From NCBI GenBank assembly GCA_903970625.1, contig CAJCJG010000299.1, forward strand, positions 1-51,110: a DNA stretch of 51,110 bases, read 5' to 3'. This stretch comes from Solirubrobacterales bacterium 70-9. GTDB taxonomy: Bacteria; Pseudomonadota; Alphaproteobacteria; Acetobacterales; Acetobacteraceae. The notes below the pieces were generated by a model, which saw nothing but the letters and a program-made list of their open reading frames with translations, did no database searches and was not told the DNA's origin. Every line of letters begins with the position of its first letter. The first letter of the stretch is position 1. The position numbers and the translations under genes were made by a program. Of this stretch, positions 26,400-35,468 are shown piece by piece.

Positions 26400-27398
26400 A
26401 TGGGCGGGCGCTACCTTGTGACCGGCGGTGCCGGCTTCGTCGGCAGCCATCTGGTCGCCGCCCTGCTGGACCGGGGCGACGAGGTCGTGGTTCTTGACAA
26501 TCTGTCCACCGGTCACCGGCAGGCGGTGCTGCCGGGCGCGAAACTCGTGGTCGCCGACCTCGACGACGCGGCGCTGATTGACGGCGTGCTGGCGGACGGA
26601 CCTTGGAACGCAGTGTTCCATTTCGCGGCGCTTTCCATCGTCGGCGACAGCATGCGGGAGCCGTTTCGCTATATCGCGGACAACGTTGTCACTGGCGTGC
26701 GTCTAATCGACGCGTGTGTGCGGCATCGCGTGGCGAAATTTGTGCTGTCCTCCACGGCCGCCCTGTTCGGTTCGACGCGCAGCACGCCCATCGACGAAGC
26801 GACACCGTTCGACCCGGAATCGCCGTACGGTGAGAGCAAGGCTATGCTGGAGCGGGCGCTGTATTGGGCCGACCGCGTGCATGGGCTGCGCAGCGCCTGC
26901 CTGCGCTACTTCAACGCCGCCGGCGCTGACCCGGCGGGGCGGCTCGGCGAGGATCACACGCCGGAAAGCCATCTGGTCCCGCTGGTGATCGACGCAGCCC
27001 TCGGCCGCCGGCCGGACATTGCGGTGTTCGGCGCCGACTATCCGACATTGGACGGCACCTGCCTGCGCGACTATGTCCACGTCGCCGACCTCGCCGACGC
27101 GCATATGCGGGTACTGCCGCAGCTCGACGGCGGCAGCGTGCGCTACAATCTCGGCAACGGACGGGGGCATTCGGTGCTGGAAGTGATCGCGGCCGTCGAG
27201 CGGATCGGCGGGCGCAAAGTGCCGGTGCGGATGGCGGCGCGGCGGCCGGGCGATCCGGCGGTATTGGTGGCCGCGTCCGGTGCCATCCGCGATGACACGG
27301 GCTGGCAGCCCCGCCTGTCCGGACTCGACGATATTGTCCGCACGGCATGGCATTGGCGCGAGTCGCATCCGGACGGGTATCGGACGGCGGCGGGCTGA
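26400..27398 (+). CDS. galE: UDP-glucose 4-epimerase
   Basis: The 332-aa extended short-chain dehydrogenase has the NAD-binding YLVTGGAGFVGSHLV, DNLSTGH, the Ser of SSTAALFGS and the YxxxK pair in SPYGESKAMLERAL. CLRYFNAAGADPAGRLGEDH is the GalE-specific block. It interconverts UDP-glucose and UDP-galactose to supply sugar donors for polysaccharide. ATG 26400 has AGAAGG seven bases upstream and is better than the GTG at 26394. It is six bases from the GT61 glycosyltransferase gene, so the two form a surface-sugar operon. Confidence 0.93.
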   Translation: MGGRYLVTGGAGFVGSHLVAALLDRGDEVVVLDNLSTGHRQAVLPGAKLVVADLDDAALIDGVLADGPWNAVFHFAALSIVGDSMREPFRYIADNVVTGVRLIDACVRHRVAKFVLSSTAALFGSTRSTPIDEATPFDPESPYGESKAMLERALYWADRVHGLRSACLRYFNAAGADPAGRLGEDHTPESHLVPLVIDAALGRRPDIAVFGADYPTLDGTCLRDYVHVADLADAHMRVLPQLDGGSVRYNLGNGRGHSVLEVIAAVERIGGRKVPVRMAARRPGDPAVLVAASGAIRDDTGWQPRLSGLDDIVRTAWHWRESHPDGYRTAAG

Positions 27399-27404
27399 CG
27401 GGCG

Positions 27405-28652
27405 ATGGCGGGCAGCGGTCGCAGCCCGGTTGCGGCCTCGGTCGGGAGGGCGGAGGCGGTGCGCGACCTCGCGGCCCGCGCCGGCCTCGGCGATGTCGAT
27501 ACGGACGGGATGCAGGCGGCCGAGGCGATCCCCGCCATCGCCCGGGTGCTGGGGCGCCTGTCCAATCCGCATGTCGAATTGCGTGAAGCTGCGGCCCTCC
27601 CGGGCGCCCAGGTGCGATTGGTGTTTGGCAAGCACGTCCGCCAATTGGCGGCGCCATTGCATCTCTCTGGCATGCCCGGCTGCTTCACGGCAGCCAGCCC
27701 GACCGCCCACAGCCCCGATTTCCGCGTGCTGGAACTGGCGGACGGATATTTCTGCCACTACCCCGACGGCCCGCTGATCGTCTCGCCGACGGGCGACACC
27801 GTAATTCGCGACTTCAGCGGCCATTTTGCCGGTCTGGTCCACTACTACGAGACGCCGCTGCGGCAGGTGCTGGCCGACGCCGTGCGCATCGACGGCACTG
27901 TCGTCGTGCTGGGCGACGACGTGCGGCCGCTCAATTTCTGCCACTGGATGGTCGACTGGCTGCCGAGACTGGCGTTCCTCGGCGAGCAGGCGCGCAGGGC
28001 GGACACGTTCGTCGTCGTGCCGCCCCTTGGCGACGACTACCAGTGGGACACGCTGCGGTTGGCCGGTTTTCCGCGCGAGCGCGTCATCCAACTCGAAGCG
28101 ATGACCGGCCTGCGCGCGCGTCGCCTGCTGGTGCCGAGCGACCTGACGTTCATCCCGCACCCAGGCCACAAGGCGGCGCCGTGGCTGACCGACTATCTGC
28201 GCGCCACGCTCGGCTACGGGGTGTTTCTGGACGGCATCGCCGGCCTGCCGTCGCGCAAAAAACTCTACGTCTCGCGCGGCGACGCCGCCGGCCGGCGGGT
28301 GCTGAACGAGGCGGCCGTGGTCGCGGCACTCGCCCCACTCGGCTACGAGGCGGTAACAATGGCCGGCATGCCGACCGCCCGCCAGCTCTCCACGTTCGCC
28401 TGCGCCTCCCACATCGTCGCCCCGCACGGCGCCGGCCTTGCAAACATCGTCTTCGCCGACCGGGGCACAACGCTGGTGGAGATTTTCCCCAGCACCTACG
28501 GCACCGCCGCCTACTACGTGCTCGCCGCCGGGCTGGGGATGACCTACGCCTCCTACATCTCCGACCGGATCACGCCGGGCAGCCAGGCGCAGTTGGACGA
28601 TATCACGGTCGATATTCCTGATTTTTTGGTGCGGTGCCGGCATTTGCTCTGA
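27405..28652 (+). CDS. Glycosyltransferase family 61 protein
   Basis: This 415-aa protein matches GT61 (DUF563). Marks are PLNFCHWMVDWLPRLAFLGE, PSRKKLYVSRGDAAGRRVLN, ARQLSTFACASHIVAPHGAG and LANIVFADRGTTLVEIFP. The SRxxxxxRxxxNE and APHGAGLxN blocks are the nucleotide-sugar and catalytic regions of the family. The first 100 residues are less conserved. Bacterial members transfer sugars to capsule or exopolysaccharide. It directly follows galE, and its stop is 46 bp before the creatininase-family gene. Confidence 0.9.
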   Translation: MAGSGRSPVAASVGRAEAVRDLAARAGLGDVDTDGMQAAEAIPAIARVLGRLSNPHVELREAAALPGAQVRLVFGKHVRQLAAPLHLSGMPGCFTAASPTAHSPDFRVLELADGYFCHYPDGPLIVSPTGDTVIRDFSGHFAGLVHYYETPLRQVLADAVRIDGTVVVLGDDVRPLNFCHWMVDWLPRLAFLGEQARRADTFVVVPPLGDDYQWDTLRLAGFPRERVIQLEAMTGLRARRLLVPSDLTFIPHPGHKAAPWLTDYLRATLGYGVFLDGIAGLPSRKKLYVSRGDAAGRRVLNEAAVVAALAPLGYEAVTMAGMPTARQLSTFACASHIVAPHGAGLANIVFADRGTTLVEIFPSTYGTAAYYVLAAGLGMTYASYISDRITPGSQAQLDDITVDIPDFLVRCRHLL

Positions 28653-28698
28653 CGGCGCGGATATTGCTGCCGGCAAGATGTATATCAGGAGCCCCCAA

Positions 28699-29508
28699 AT
28701 GCCGTTGCCCTCCCGCTACTGGCAAGACCTTCCCTGGCCCGCCTTCCGCGATCTGCCGGCGGACACGGTGGCTGTGCTGCCGGTCGCCGCCATCGAGCAG
28801 CATGGGCCGCATTTGCCGGTCTCGGTGGACACGACGATCAACCAGGGCCTGCTCACGGCGGCGCTGGCTTGCCTGCCGGCCGATGCCCCTGTGCTGGTCC
28901 TGCCGACGCAGGCGGTCGGGCTTTCGGTGGAGCACACCCGCTTTCCCGGCACGCTGACATCCTCCGCCGAAACGCTGCTGGCGTTGTGGACCGAGATCGG
29001 GGAGAGCGTCGCCCGGGCCGGCGTGCGGCGGCTGGTGATCTTCAACAGCCATGGCGGCCAGCCGCAACTGGTCGATCTGGTCTGCCGCCGCCTGCGCATC
29101 CGGGCGCGGATGTTCGCCGTCGGCTGCATGTGGCCGCGCCTGGGCATGCCGCCGGGGCTGGACGACCCGGAGGGCATCCATGGCGGTCTCGTCGAAACCG
29201 CCGTTATGCTGCACCTCGCACCCGACCGGGTGAACATGGCGCTGGCGCGAAATTTCCGCAGCGCCTGGCTGGATCGCGCGCAGCACTTCTCGACCCTCGT
29301 GCCGGAGGGCGCTGTGGGCTTCGGGTGGGAGACGCAGGATCTGCACCCGGCCGGCGCCCTCGGCGATGCCAGCCGCGCCACCGAGACGGAAGGCGCCGGC
29401 ATCGTCTCCCATATCGCCGCCCGCCTTGCCGTGTTGTTGCAGGAAGTGCAACGCTTCGACATCGACACTTGGCTGCGGGACGCACCGGAGGAATTGCCCA
29501 ACCGATGA
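28699..29508 (+). CDS. Creatininase-family amidohydrolase
   Basis: The 269-aa protein begins at ATG 28699, with AGGAG eight bases upstream. It belongs to the creatininase/creatinine amidohydrolase family of metal-dependent cyclic-amide hydrolases. The metal ligands Glu33, His35 and Asp44 lie in AAIEQHGPHLPVSVDTTINQ, and a further His is in FNSHGGQPQLVD. True creatininase has HxE at that last site; here it is HGG, as in the wider family that includes MftE-like and formamide hydrolases. The substrate is therefore probably not creatinine. It heads a tightly coupled operon with an importer and several hydrolases and oxidoreductases. Confidence 0.88.
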   Translation: MPLPSRYWQDLPWPAFRDLPADTVAVLPVAAIEQHGPHLPVSVDTTINQGLLTAALACLPADAPVLVLPTQAVGLSVEHTRFPGTLTSSAETLLALWTEIGESVARAGVRRLVIFNSHGGQPQLVDLVCRRLRIRARMFAVGCMWPRLGMPPGLDDPEGIHGGLVETAVMLHLAPDRVNMALARNFRSAWLDRAQHFSTLVPEGAVGFGWETQDLHPAGALGDASRATETEGAGIVSHIAARLAVLLQEVQRFDIDTWLRDAPEELPNR

Positions 29509-29631
29509 GCGCCCCGCCCACCCGTTGGGCATCGCGGCGCGGGCGCCTCAAAGCGGGCGAGATTGCCGGACGGCACACGCCTTGCCTCCACACACCAAAC
29601 CGAACACCGGCGGAGGGATGACAGGCGCTTG

Positions 29632-30453
29632 ATGGACGGAGTGGACCCCAACCAGGTGGTAAATGCCGACGCGCCGGCGCTGATCCGCATTTCAGGCGTC
29701 GGCAAACGTTATAGCGGCGGTACCCACGCGCTCCAGGGCATCGACCTGACCGTGGCGCAAGGCGAATTTTTGAGCCTGCTCGGACCGTCCGGCTGTGGCA
29801 AATCGACGCTGCTGCGCCTGATCGCGGGCCTTGGCGAGCCGAGCGAGGGCACCATCGACTGGCCGCGTGCCAGCTACGATGCCGGCGGCAAGCCGGAGCG
29901 CAGCATCGGCTTCGTGTTCCAGGAACCGACGCTGATGCCCTGGGCGACGGTGTTCGAGAACGTGTATCTGCCCCTGCGGCTGGATGGCGCGCGTCGCCAA
30001 ACGGTGGCGGCGCAGGTGGAGGATGCCATCGAAGGCGTGGGCCTCGCCGGCTTCGCCAAGGCATATCCGCGCCAATTGTCGGGCGGGATGCGCATGCGCG
30101 TCTCCATTGCCCGCGCGCTGGTGAAGCGACCGAAAGTGCTGCTGATGGACGAACCGTTCGCCGCACTCGACGAAATCACCCGCATGCGACTCAACGACGA
30201 CCTGCTGAGGCTGTGGGCCGGGCGCGGCTGGACGGTGTTGTTCGTGACGCACAGCGTGTACGAATCCGTCTATCTGTCCAGCCGCATCGCGGTGATGGGC
30301 GCGCGGCCGGGCCATATGCGCGAGCTGATCACGGTCGACGCGCCGTATCCGCGCGACGAGCCGTTCCGCCTGTCCGCTTCCTACAATGAATATTGCCGCA
30401 TCACGTCGGCCTCGCTGCGCGGCGCGATGGGCGGGGTGGGGCACCAGCCATGA
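29632..30453 (+). CDS. ABC transporter ATP-binding protein (TauB/SsuB/ThiZ-like)
   Basis: The 273-aa ATPase has Walker A GPSGCGKST, Q-loop VFQEPTLMPW, signature LSGGMRMR, Walker B VLLMDEPFAALDE and H-loop FVTHSVYE. This composition is that of the nitrate/taurine/pyrimidine import family. It energises uptake with the permease encoded next, whose ATG overlaps its TGA (ATGA). GGAGGG at 29612-29617 is 14 bases upstream of the ATG, and a tiny frame (ATG ACA GGC GCT TGA) lies between, which could make a leader peptide. The matching periplasmic protein is at 36650-37633 on the other strand. Confidence 0.95.
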   Translation: MDGVDPNQVVNADAPALIRISGVGKRYSGGTHALQGIDLTVAQGEFLSLLGPSGCGKSTLLRLIAGLGEPSEGTIDWPRASYDAGGKPERSIGFVFQEPTLMPWATVFENVYLPLRLDGARRQTVAAQVEDAIEGVGLAGFAKAYPRQLSGGMRMRVSIARALVKRPKVLLMDEPFAALDEITRMRLNDDLLRLWAGRGWTVLFVTHSVYESVYLSSRIAVMGARPGHMRELITVDAPYPRDEPFRLSASYNEYCRITSASLRGAMGGVGHQP

Positions 30454-31256
30454 ACGAAGATTCGCGCCCGGTGTCTCCGGCCATGCGCGTCGCCGTGCCG
30501 CTCGTGCTCGGCATTGTGGTCCTGGGCGTCTGGGAGTTTCTGGTCTGGTGGCTGGAAGTCCCGAAATTCGTCCTACCGCCGCCGTCGGCGATCGTGAAGT
30601 CGCTGGCCAACGATTATCCGTCGCTGCTGGTCTCGCTGTGGATCACGCTGCGCATCACGCTGATGGCGTTCTTCATCGCGCTGGCCACCGGCGTGCTGCT
30701 GGCAGTGCTGTCGGTGCAGTCGCGGCTTGTCGAGATCAGCATCTTTCCGTACGCGGTGATGTTGCAGGTGACACCGGTCGTCGCCATCGCGCCGTTGATC
30801 CTGATCTGGGTCGGCGTGGAGCATATCGACCGCGCGCTGCTGATCCTGGCTACCATCGTCGCGTTCTTTCCGATTCTGTCGAATACGACGCTGGGGATGA
30901 AAAGCGTGGACCATAATCTGCGCGATTTGTTCCAGTTGTATGGCGCATCCCGCTGGCAGCGGTTGCGGATGCTGCAACTGCCGGCGGCGCAGCCGTATCT
31001 GCTGGGCGGCATGAAGATTTCCGGCGGGCTTGCGCTGATCGGGGCCGTGGTGGCGGAATTCGTCGCCGGGTCCGGCACCGGCTCAGGACTGGCTTGGCGC
31101 ATCGTGGAATCGGCGAACCGGTTGAATATCCCACGCATGTTTGCGGCCCTGCTGATGCTGTCGGTGCTCGGCATCGTCATCTTCCTGCTACTCGCCGGCC
31201 TGGAAACGTTGCTGCTCGGCCGTTGGCACGAGAGCGCCGTGCGGCGGGAACGCTGA
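30450..31256 (+). CDS. ABC transporter permease (TauC/SsuC/ThiX-like)
   Basis: The 268-aa protein has about six hydrophobic helices, starting with RVAVPLVLGIVVLGVWEFLV. The cytoplasmic EAA-type loop is LFQLYGASRWQRLRMLQLPA, followed by LGGMKISGGLALIGAVVAEF and AGSGTGSGLAWRIVESANRL. It forms the membrane channel with the preceding ATPase. The last helix ends GLETLLLGRW. Its TGA overlaps the next ATG by one base (TGATG), so the downstream amidohydrolase is coupled to uptake. Transport substrate is unknown; the binding-protein type suggests a pyrimidine-like or other small N-containing solute. Confidence 0.94.
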   Translation: MNEDSRPVSPAMRVAVPLVLGIVVLGVWEFLVWWLEVPKFVLPPPSAIVKSLANDYPSLLVSLWITLRITLMAFFIALATGVLLAVLSVQSRLVEISIFPYAVMLQVTPVVAIAPLILIWVGVEHIDRALLILATIVAFFPILSNTTLGMKSVDHNLRDLFQLYGASRWQRLRMLQLPAAQPYLLGGMKISGGLALIGAVVAEFVAGSGTGSGLAWRIVESANRLNIPRMFAALLMLSVLGIVIFLLLAGLETLLLGRWHESAVRRER

Positions 31257-32551
31257 TGTCGCCGTTCGACGTCCCGCATTTGCTGTTGCGCGATGCCAGC
31301 GTACCGCGTTCGCTGATTCGCGCGGAAGGCCTCTATTTGCCGCCGGGCGATGTCGTTGTGCTGGACATCGAAATCGCCGACGGGCGGATCGCGACCCTGA
31401 CCCCGCCTGGCACGTTGGCCGGCGAGGGTGTCGATCTGGATCGCGGGATGGTGTGGCCCTGCTTCGTCGATTTGCACACGCATCTCGATAAGGGCCAAAT
31501 CTGGCCGCGTGCCGCCAATCCGGACGGCTCGCGCGCCGGCGCGCTTGGCGCGGTCGGCGCGGATCGCGAAGCCAATTGGAGTGCGGCAGACGTTCGCGCC
31601 CGCATGGATTTTGCCCTGCGCTGCGCCTACGCCCACGGCACGCGGGCGATCCGCACGCACATCGATTCCATCGGGCAGCAACCGTGGATATCCTGGCCCG
31701 TGTTCCGGGAAGTTCGCGAGGCGTGGCGTGGCCGCATCGACTTGCAGGCGGTCGCCCTGTTCCATCCCGAAGCCGCGCGCGACCATGCGTGGCTCGCGGC
31801 GTTGGCCGATCTGGTTGCAGACTGCGGCGGTGTGATGGGCGGCGTGCCATATATGGAAGCCGACCCGTGGGATTTTCTCGACCGCGTGTTCGGCCACGCC
31901 GAACGTCACGGCCTCGATCTCGATTTTCATGTCGATGAAACCGACGACACGAATGCCGCTTGCCTGCGGCTGATTGCAGAGACTGCGCTGCGCCGCAATT
32001 TTATGGGCCGCATCGTCGCCGGCCATTGTTGCAGTCTGGCGCTGCAATCGCCGGATAATATCGACCGCACGCTCGATCTGGTGGCGCAGGCCGGTATCAC
32101 CGTCGTCAGCCTGCCGATGTGCAACATGTATTTGCAGGATCGCACCGCAGGCCGAACGCCGCGCTGGCGGGGCGTGACGCTGCTGCACGAAATGCGCGCG
32201 CGCGGCATCCGCGTTGCCGTCGCGTCCGACAACACGCGCGACCCATTCTATGCTTATGGAGATCTAGACGCGGTGGAAGTCTATCGCGAGGCGACGCGCA
32301 TCCTGCAACTCGATCACCCAATCGGGGACTGGCCACATGTCGTCACCGTGGCACCCTCCACCGTCGCGGGTTTCGGCGACGGAGTGATCGCGGAAGGCAT
32401 GGCCGCGGATCTTGTGCTGTTCCGCGCCCGCACGTTCAACGAATTTTTGGCACGCCCGCCACAAGATAGAATCGTTCTGCGCGCCGGCCGACCGATTTCC
32501 CGCGTGTTGCCGGACTATCGCGAACTCGACCCATTGATGGAGCGCGCATGA
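31256..32551 (+). CDS. Cytosine deaminase-type amidohydrolase
   Basis: The 431-aa protein is a metal-dependent amidohydrolase of the cytosine deaminase/CodA group. Metal and catalytic residues visible are His74 and His76 (FVDLHTHLDKGQ), His225 and Glu228 (FHVDETDD), His257 (IVAGHCCSL) and Asp325 (VASDNTRDPF). Relatives deaminate cytosine, creatinine, isocytosine or triazine-type rings. The ring substrate cannot be told from the sequence. It is coupled to the permease gene (one-base overlap) and to the FAD oxidase gene (ATGA overlap), which supports a shared pathway. Confidence 0.9.
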   Translation: MSPFDVPHLLLRDASVPRSLIRAEGLYLPPGDVVVLDIEIADGRIATLTPPGTLAGEGVDLDRGMVWPCFVDLHTHLDKGQIWPRAANPDGSRAGALGAVGADREANWSAADVRARMDFALRCAYAHGTRAIRTHIDSIGQQPWISWPVFREVREAWRGRIDLQAVALFHPEAARDHAWLAALADLVADCGGVMGGVPYMEADPWDFLDRVFGHAERHGLDLDFHVDETDDTNAACLRLIAETALRRNFMGRIVAGHCCSLALQSPDNIDRTLDLVAQAGITVVSLPMCNMYLQDRTAGRTPRWRGVTLLHEMRARGIRVAVASDNTRDPFYAYGDLDAVEVYREATRILQLDHPIGDWPHVVTVAPSTVAGFGDGVIAEGMAADLVLFRARTFNEFLARPPQDRIVLRAGRPISRVLPDYRELDPLMERA

Positions 32552-33906
32552 CCGAGACCATCGACTGGGCGGAGTTCGCGGCCTCCCTCGGCGCGATTCC
32601 GACGGAGACGGATCGCGCGCTGGTACGGCAGAAATCGCGGGATTTCTACTGGTACAGCCCGGTCCTGAAGCAGCAACTGCGCGGAGTCTCGGGAGACATC
32701 GTAGTCGCTCCGCGCGACGAGGCGGACGTGATCACGGTGATGCGCGAATGCGTCCGTCGCAGCATCCCGATCACACCGCGCGGCGGCGGCACCGGCAATT
32801 ACGGGCAGGCAATGCCGCTGCACGGTGGCGTGGTGCTGGACCTGATCGGACTGAACACGATTCATCCTGTCTTCGACGGCGTCTTGCGCGTCGGCACTGG
32901 GGCAAAGCTCGGCGAGATCGAGGCCCGATGCAAGCCGCTCGGCTGGGAATTGCGCATGTTCCCGTCCACCCGCCGCACCGCAACCATTGGTGGTTTCGTC
33001 GCCGGCGGGTCGGGCGGCATCGGCTCGATCAATTTCGGCCAGATGCGTGAAGCTGGAACGCTCCTCGGCGCGCGCGTGGTGACAATGGAGGCGGAGCCGC
33101 GCGTGCTGCAACTGCGCGGCGCGGAAGTGAACCGCGTGCATCACGCCTATGGCACCAACGGCATCATCGTCGAACTCGAAATCGCGATGGCGCCCGCGCA
33201 GTCGTGGCTGGACTATGCCGTTGCCTTCAGGGACTTTGCCGATTTGGCCCGCTTCTGCGATACCATCGCGCGCGCCGACGGCATCGCCAAGCGCCTCGTC
33301 ACCGCCGTCGATGCCGGTGGCGCCGCGTACTTCAAGCCGTTGCAGGAGGCGCTGACGCCCGGCGAGTCTGTCGGACTGTTCCTGATCGCCACGCAAAGCT
33401 GCAAGCCGTTCGAGGATGCGCTCGCCCGCGCCGGCGGCCGCATCGCGCGCAAGCTGACCGAGGCGGAGGTGGAAGCAACGGGTGCTGTCCCCGCCTTCGA
33501 ATTCACCTGGAACCATACCACTCTGCACGCGCTGAAGGTGGACAAGGAGATCACCTATCTGCAATCCCGCTTTCCCGGCCCCGACTATCTGGCATCCGTG
33601 GCGAAGGCGATGGCCGACTACGGCGACGAAGTGCCGATGCACCTGGAATTCATCCGCGTCGATGGCGAGGTGGCGTGCGCCGCGTTGCCGCTGGTGCGCT
33701 ACACGACCGAGGCGCGGCTACGCGCGATCATCGCCGATTTCGAATCGCGCGGTATCACGATTTTCGATCCCCACACCTACGTCCTTGAAGACGGCGGCAT
33801 GAAAACCACCGATCCCGAACAACTCGCGTTTAAGCGCCACGCCGATCCGCTCGGCCTGCTGAACCCCGGCAAGATGCGAGGCTGGGACGAGGTTTCGGCC
33901 GCATGA
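32548..33906 (+). CDS. FAD-linked oxidase (GlcD/PCMH type)
   Basis: The 452-aa protein has a PCMH FAD-binding domain (about residues 45-220). It includes VVAPRDEADVITVMRECVRR, ITPRGGGTGNYGQAMPLHGG, PSTRRTATIGGFVAGGSGGI and YGTNGIIVELEIAM. The C-terminal region ends with PLGLLNPGKMRG, typical of FAD-linked oxidase C domains. Such enzymes oxidise 2-hydroxy acids, alcohols or amines. No iron-sulfur or signal peptide motif is visible, so it is likely cytoplasmic. It overlaps both neighbours by four bases. The glycolate-oxidase-like architecture suggests a hydroxy-acid intermediate in the pathway, which is inference. Confidence 0.9.
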   Translation: MTETIDWAEFAASLGAIPTETDRALVRQKSRDFYWYSPVLKQQLRGVSGDIVVAPRDEADVITVMRECVRRSIPITPRGGGTGNYGQAMPLHGGVVLDLIGLNTIHPVFDGVLRVGTGAKLGEIEARCKPLGWELRMFPSTRRTATIGGFVAGGSGGIGSINFGQMREAGTLLGARVVTMEAEPRVLQLRGAEVNRVHHAYGTNGIIVELEIAMAPAQSWLDYAVAFRDFADLARFCDTIARADGIAKRLVTAVDAGGAAYFKPLQEALTPGESVGLFLIATQSCKPFEDALARAGGRIARKLTEAEVEATGAVPAFEFTWNHTTLHALKVDKEITYLQSRFPGPDYLASVAKAMADYGDEVPMHLEFIRVDGEVACAALPLVRYTTEARLRAIIADFESRGITIFDPHTYVLEDGGMKTTDPEQLAFKRHADPLGLLNPGKMRGWDEVSAA

Positions 33907-35468
33907 GTCCGCACACCGTTTCCATGCGCACGCGCGACGGCGTGCGGCTGGACGCGGATGTCTATGCGCCGGACGCGCCCGGCCCGCATCCCGTTCTGCT
34001 GATGCGCCAGCCCTACGGCCGCAAGATCGCCTCCACGGTCTGCTACGCGCACCCGGATTGGTACGCGTCGCAAGGCTTCATCGTCGCGATTCAGGACGTG
34101 CGGGGGCGGGGCACATCGGAGGGCATTTTCCGCACGCTGGAAGCGGACGCCGAGGACGGTGCTGATGCAATAGCATGGGCGGCAAATATGCCCGGTTCTT
34201 CGGGCGCCGTCGGGATGTATGGATTTTCCTATCAAGGCACGAACCAGTTTCTTGCGGCGGGAAAAGCGCCGCCCGCGTTGCGCGCGCTGGCGCCCGCGAT
34301 GATCGGCTGGGATCTGCGCACCGACTGGGCGTACGAAGGCGATGCGTTCGCGTTGCAAGGCGGTATGGGCTGGGCCATTCAAATTGCCGCCGAAAGCGCG
34401 CGATTGGCGGGCGATTCCAACGCCTATCGCGAACTGCGTTCGGCTGCGCACGCGCTACCGCTGTCCAGCGAAATTGTCGCCCGCCCCGATGTGCTGGAGC
34501 GGTATCGCGCGCTGACCCACTACCATGACTGGCTGGAGCAGCCGGCGGACGCCGCGTACTGGAAGGCGATTTCCCCCAGTTCCAGACTTGAGCGGATCGG
34601 AAGCATCCCGACGCTGCTGGTAGGTGGCTGGTTCGACAGCCATTTGCCCGGTACGCTGGCCGCACGCCGCGCGCTGGCCGGCAAAGTGCCGCTGCATATC
34701 GTCGTCGGACCCTGGGCGCATTTCCCCTGGGGCCGCCGCGTCGGCGAGCTGGATTTTTCCGACGCAGCCATTGGCGACATCGACCGGTTGCAGGTGCGTT
34801 GGTTCAACCATTGGCTGAAGGGTGGTCCGGCGCTCGACCAGCCGGCGGTTCGCCTGTTCGACATGGGCGCTCTCTGCTGGCGCGATTTTGCGAGTTGGCC
34901 CGCGACAGGCCAAACTTTCTTCACCGGCGGCACCGGCCGCGCCGCGATGGACGAGCGCGACGGCTTCCTGTCGCCGACACCGCCGGACAGTCGCGGCACC
35001 GAGGCGCTGGTTCACGATCCCTGGCGGCCCGTCGCCAGCGTTCGCGCGGCACAGGACCGCGCCCTGGTCGATCAGCGGCCCGACGTCCTGACCTTCACGA
35101 CGCCGCCCGCCACGGCACCAACCCTGTTTGCTGGCGATGTGCGCGCTAGCCTCGACATCGCCACCGACGCGCCTGAGTACGACGTGGCTTGCACGCTGTC
35201 GCGCGTGAATGCCAGGGGCCAATCCATCGGCTTCGCGGAGGGATATCGCCGTGTCATGGCACCGGGGCCGGTCGAAATTCCGATGCGCGCCACGTGCCTC
35301 ACGCTGCACCCGGGCGAACGGTTGCGCCTGTCCATTGCCGGCGCCGCGTTCCCCGCTTTCCCGATCAACCCGGGCACCGGCGAGGACCCCACGCGCGCAC
35401 GAGCCATCGACGCGCGCATCGTCACGCTGCGTGTCGGCCACGGTTCGCGCCTGCATGTCGGAGCTTGA
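33903..35468 (+). CDS. CocE/NonD family hydrolase (X-Pro dipeptidyl-peptidase-like)
   Basis: The 521-aa protein has a peptidase S15-type alpha/beta hydrolase: TRDGVRLDADVYAPD, QDVRGRGTSEG, and the nucleophile Ser109 in GMYGFSYQGTNQF. The acid is in GGWFDSHLPG and the His in VVGPWAHFPWG. A C-terminal jelly-roll domain (from about residue 330) includes ASLDIATDAPEYDVACTLSR and LTLHPGERLRLSIAGAAFP. Family members hydrolyse esters or amides, such as cocaine or glutaryl-7-ACA. There is no signal peptide. It overlaps the oxidase gene by four bases and abuts the next gene without a gap. Confidence 0.92.
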   Translation: MSPHTVSMRTRDGVRLDADVYAPDAPGPHPVLLMRQPYGRKIASTVCYAHPDWYASQGFIVAIQDVRGRGTSEGIFRTLEADAEDGADAIAWAANMPGSSGAVGMYGFSYQGTNQFLAAGKAPPALRALAPAMIGWDLRTDWAYEGDAFALQGGMGWAIQIAAESARLAGDSNAYRELRSAAHALPLSSEIVARPDVLERYRALTHYHDWLEQPADAAYWKAISPSSRLERIGSIPTLLVGGWFDSHLPGTLAARRALAGKVPLHIVVGPWAHFPWGRRVGELDFSDAAIGDIDRLQVRWFNHWLKGGPALDQPAVRLFDMGALCWRDFASWPATGQTFFTGGTGRAAMDERDGFLSPTPPDSRGTEALVHDPWRPVASVRAAQDRALVDQRPDVLTFTTPPATAPTLFAGDVRASLDIATDAPEYDVACTLSRVNARGQSIGFAEGYRRVMAPGPVEIPMRATCLTLHPGERLRLSIAGAAFPAFPINPGTGEDPTRARAIDARIVTLRVGHGSRLHVGA

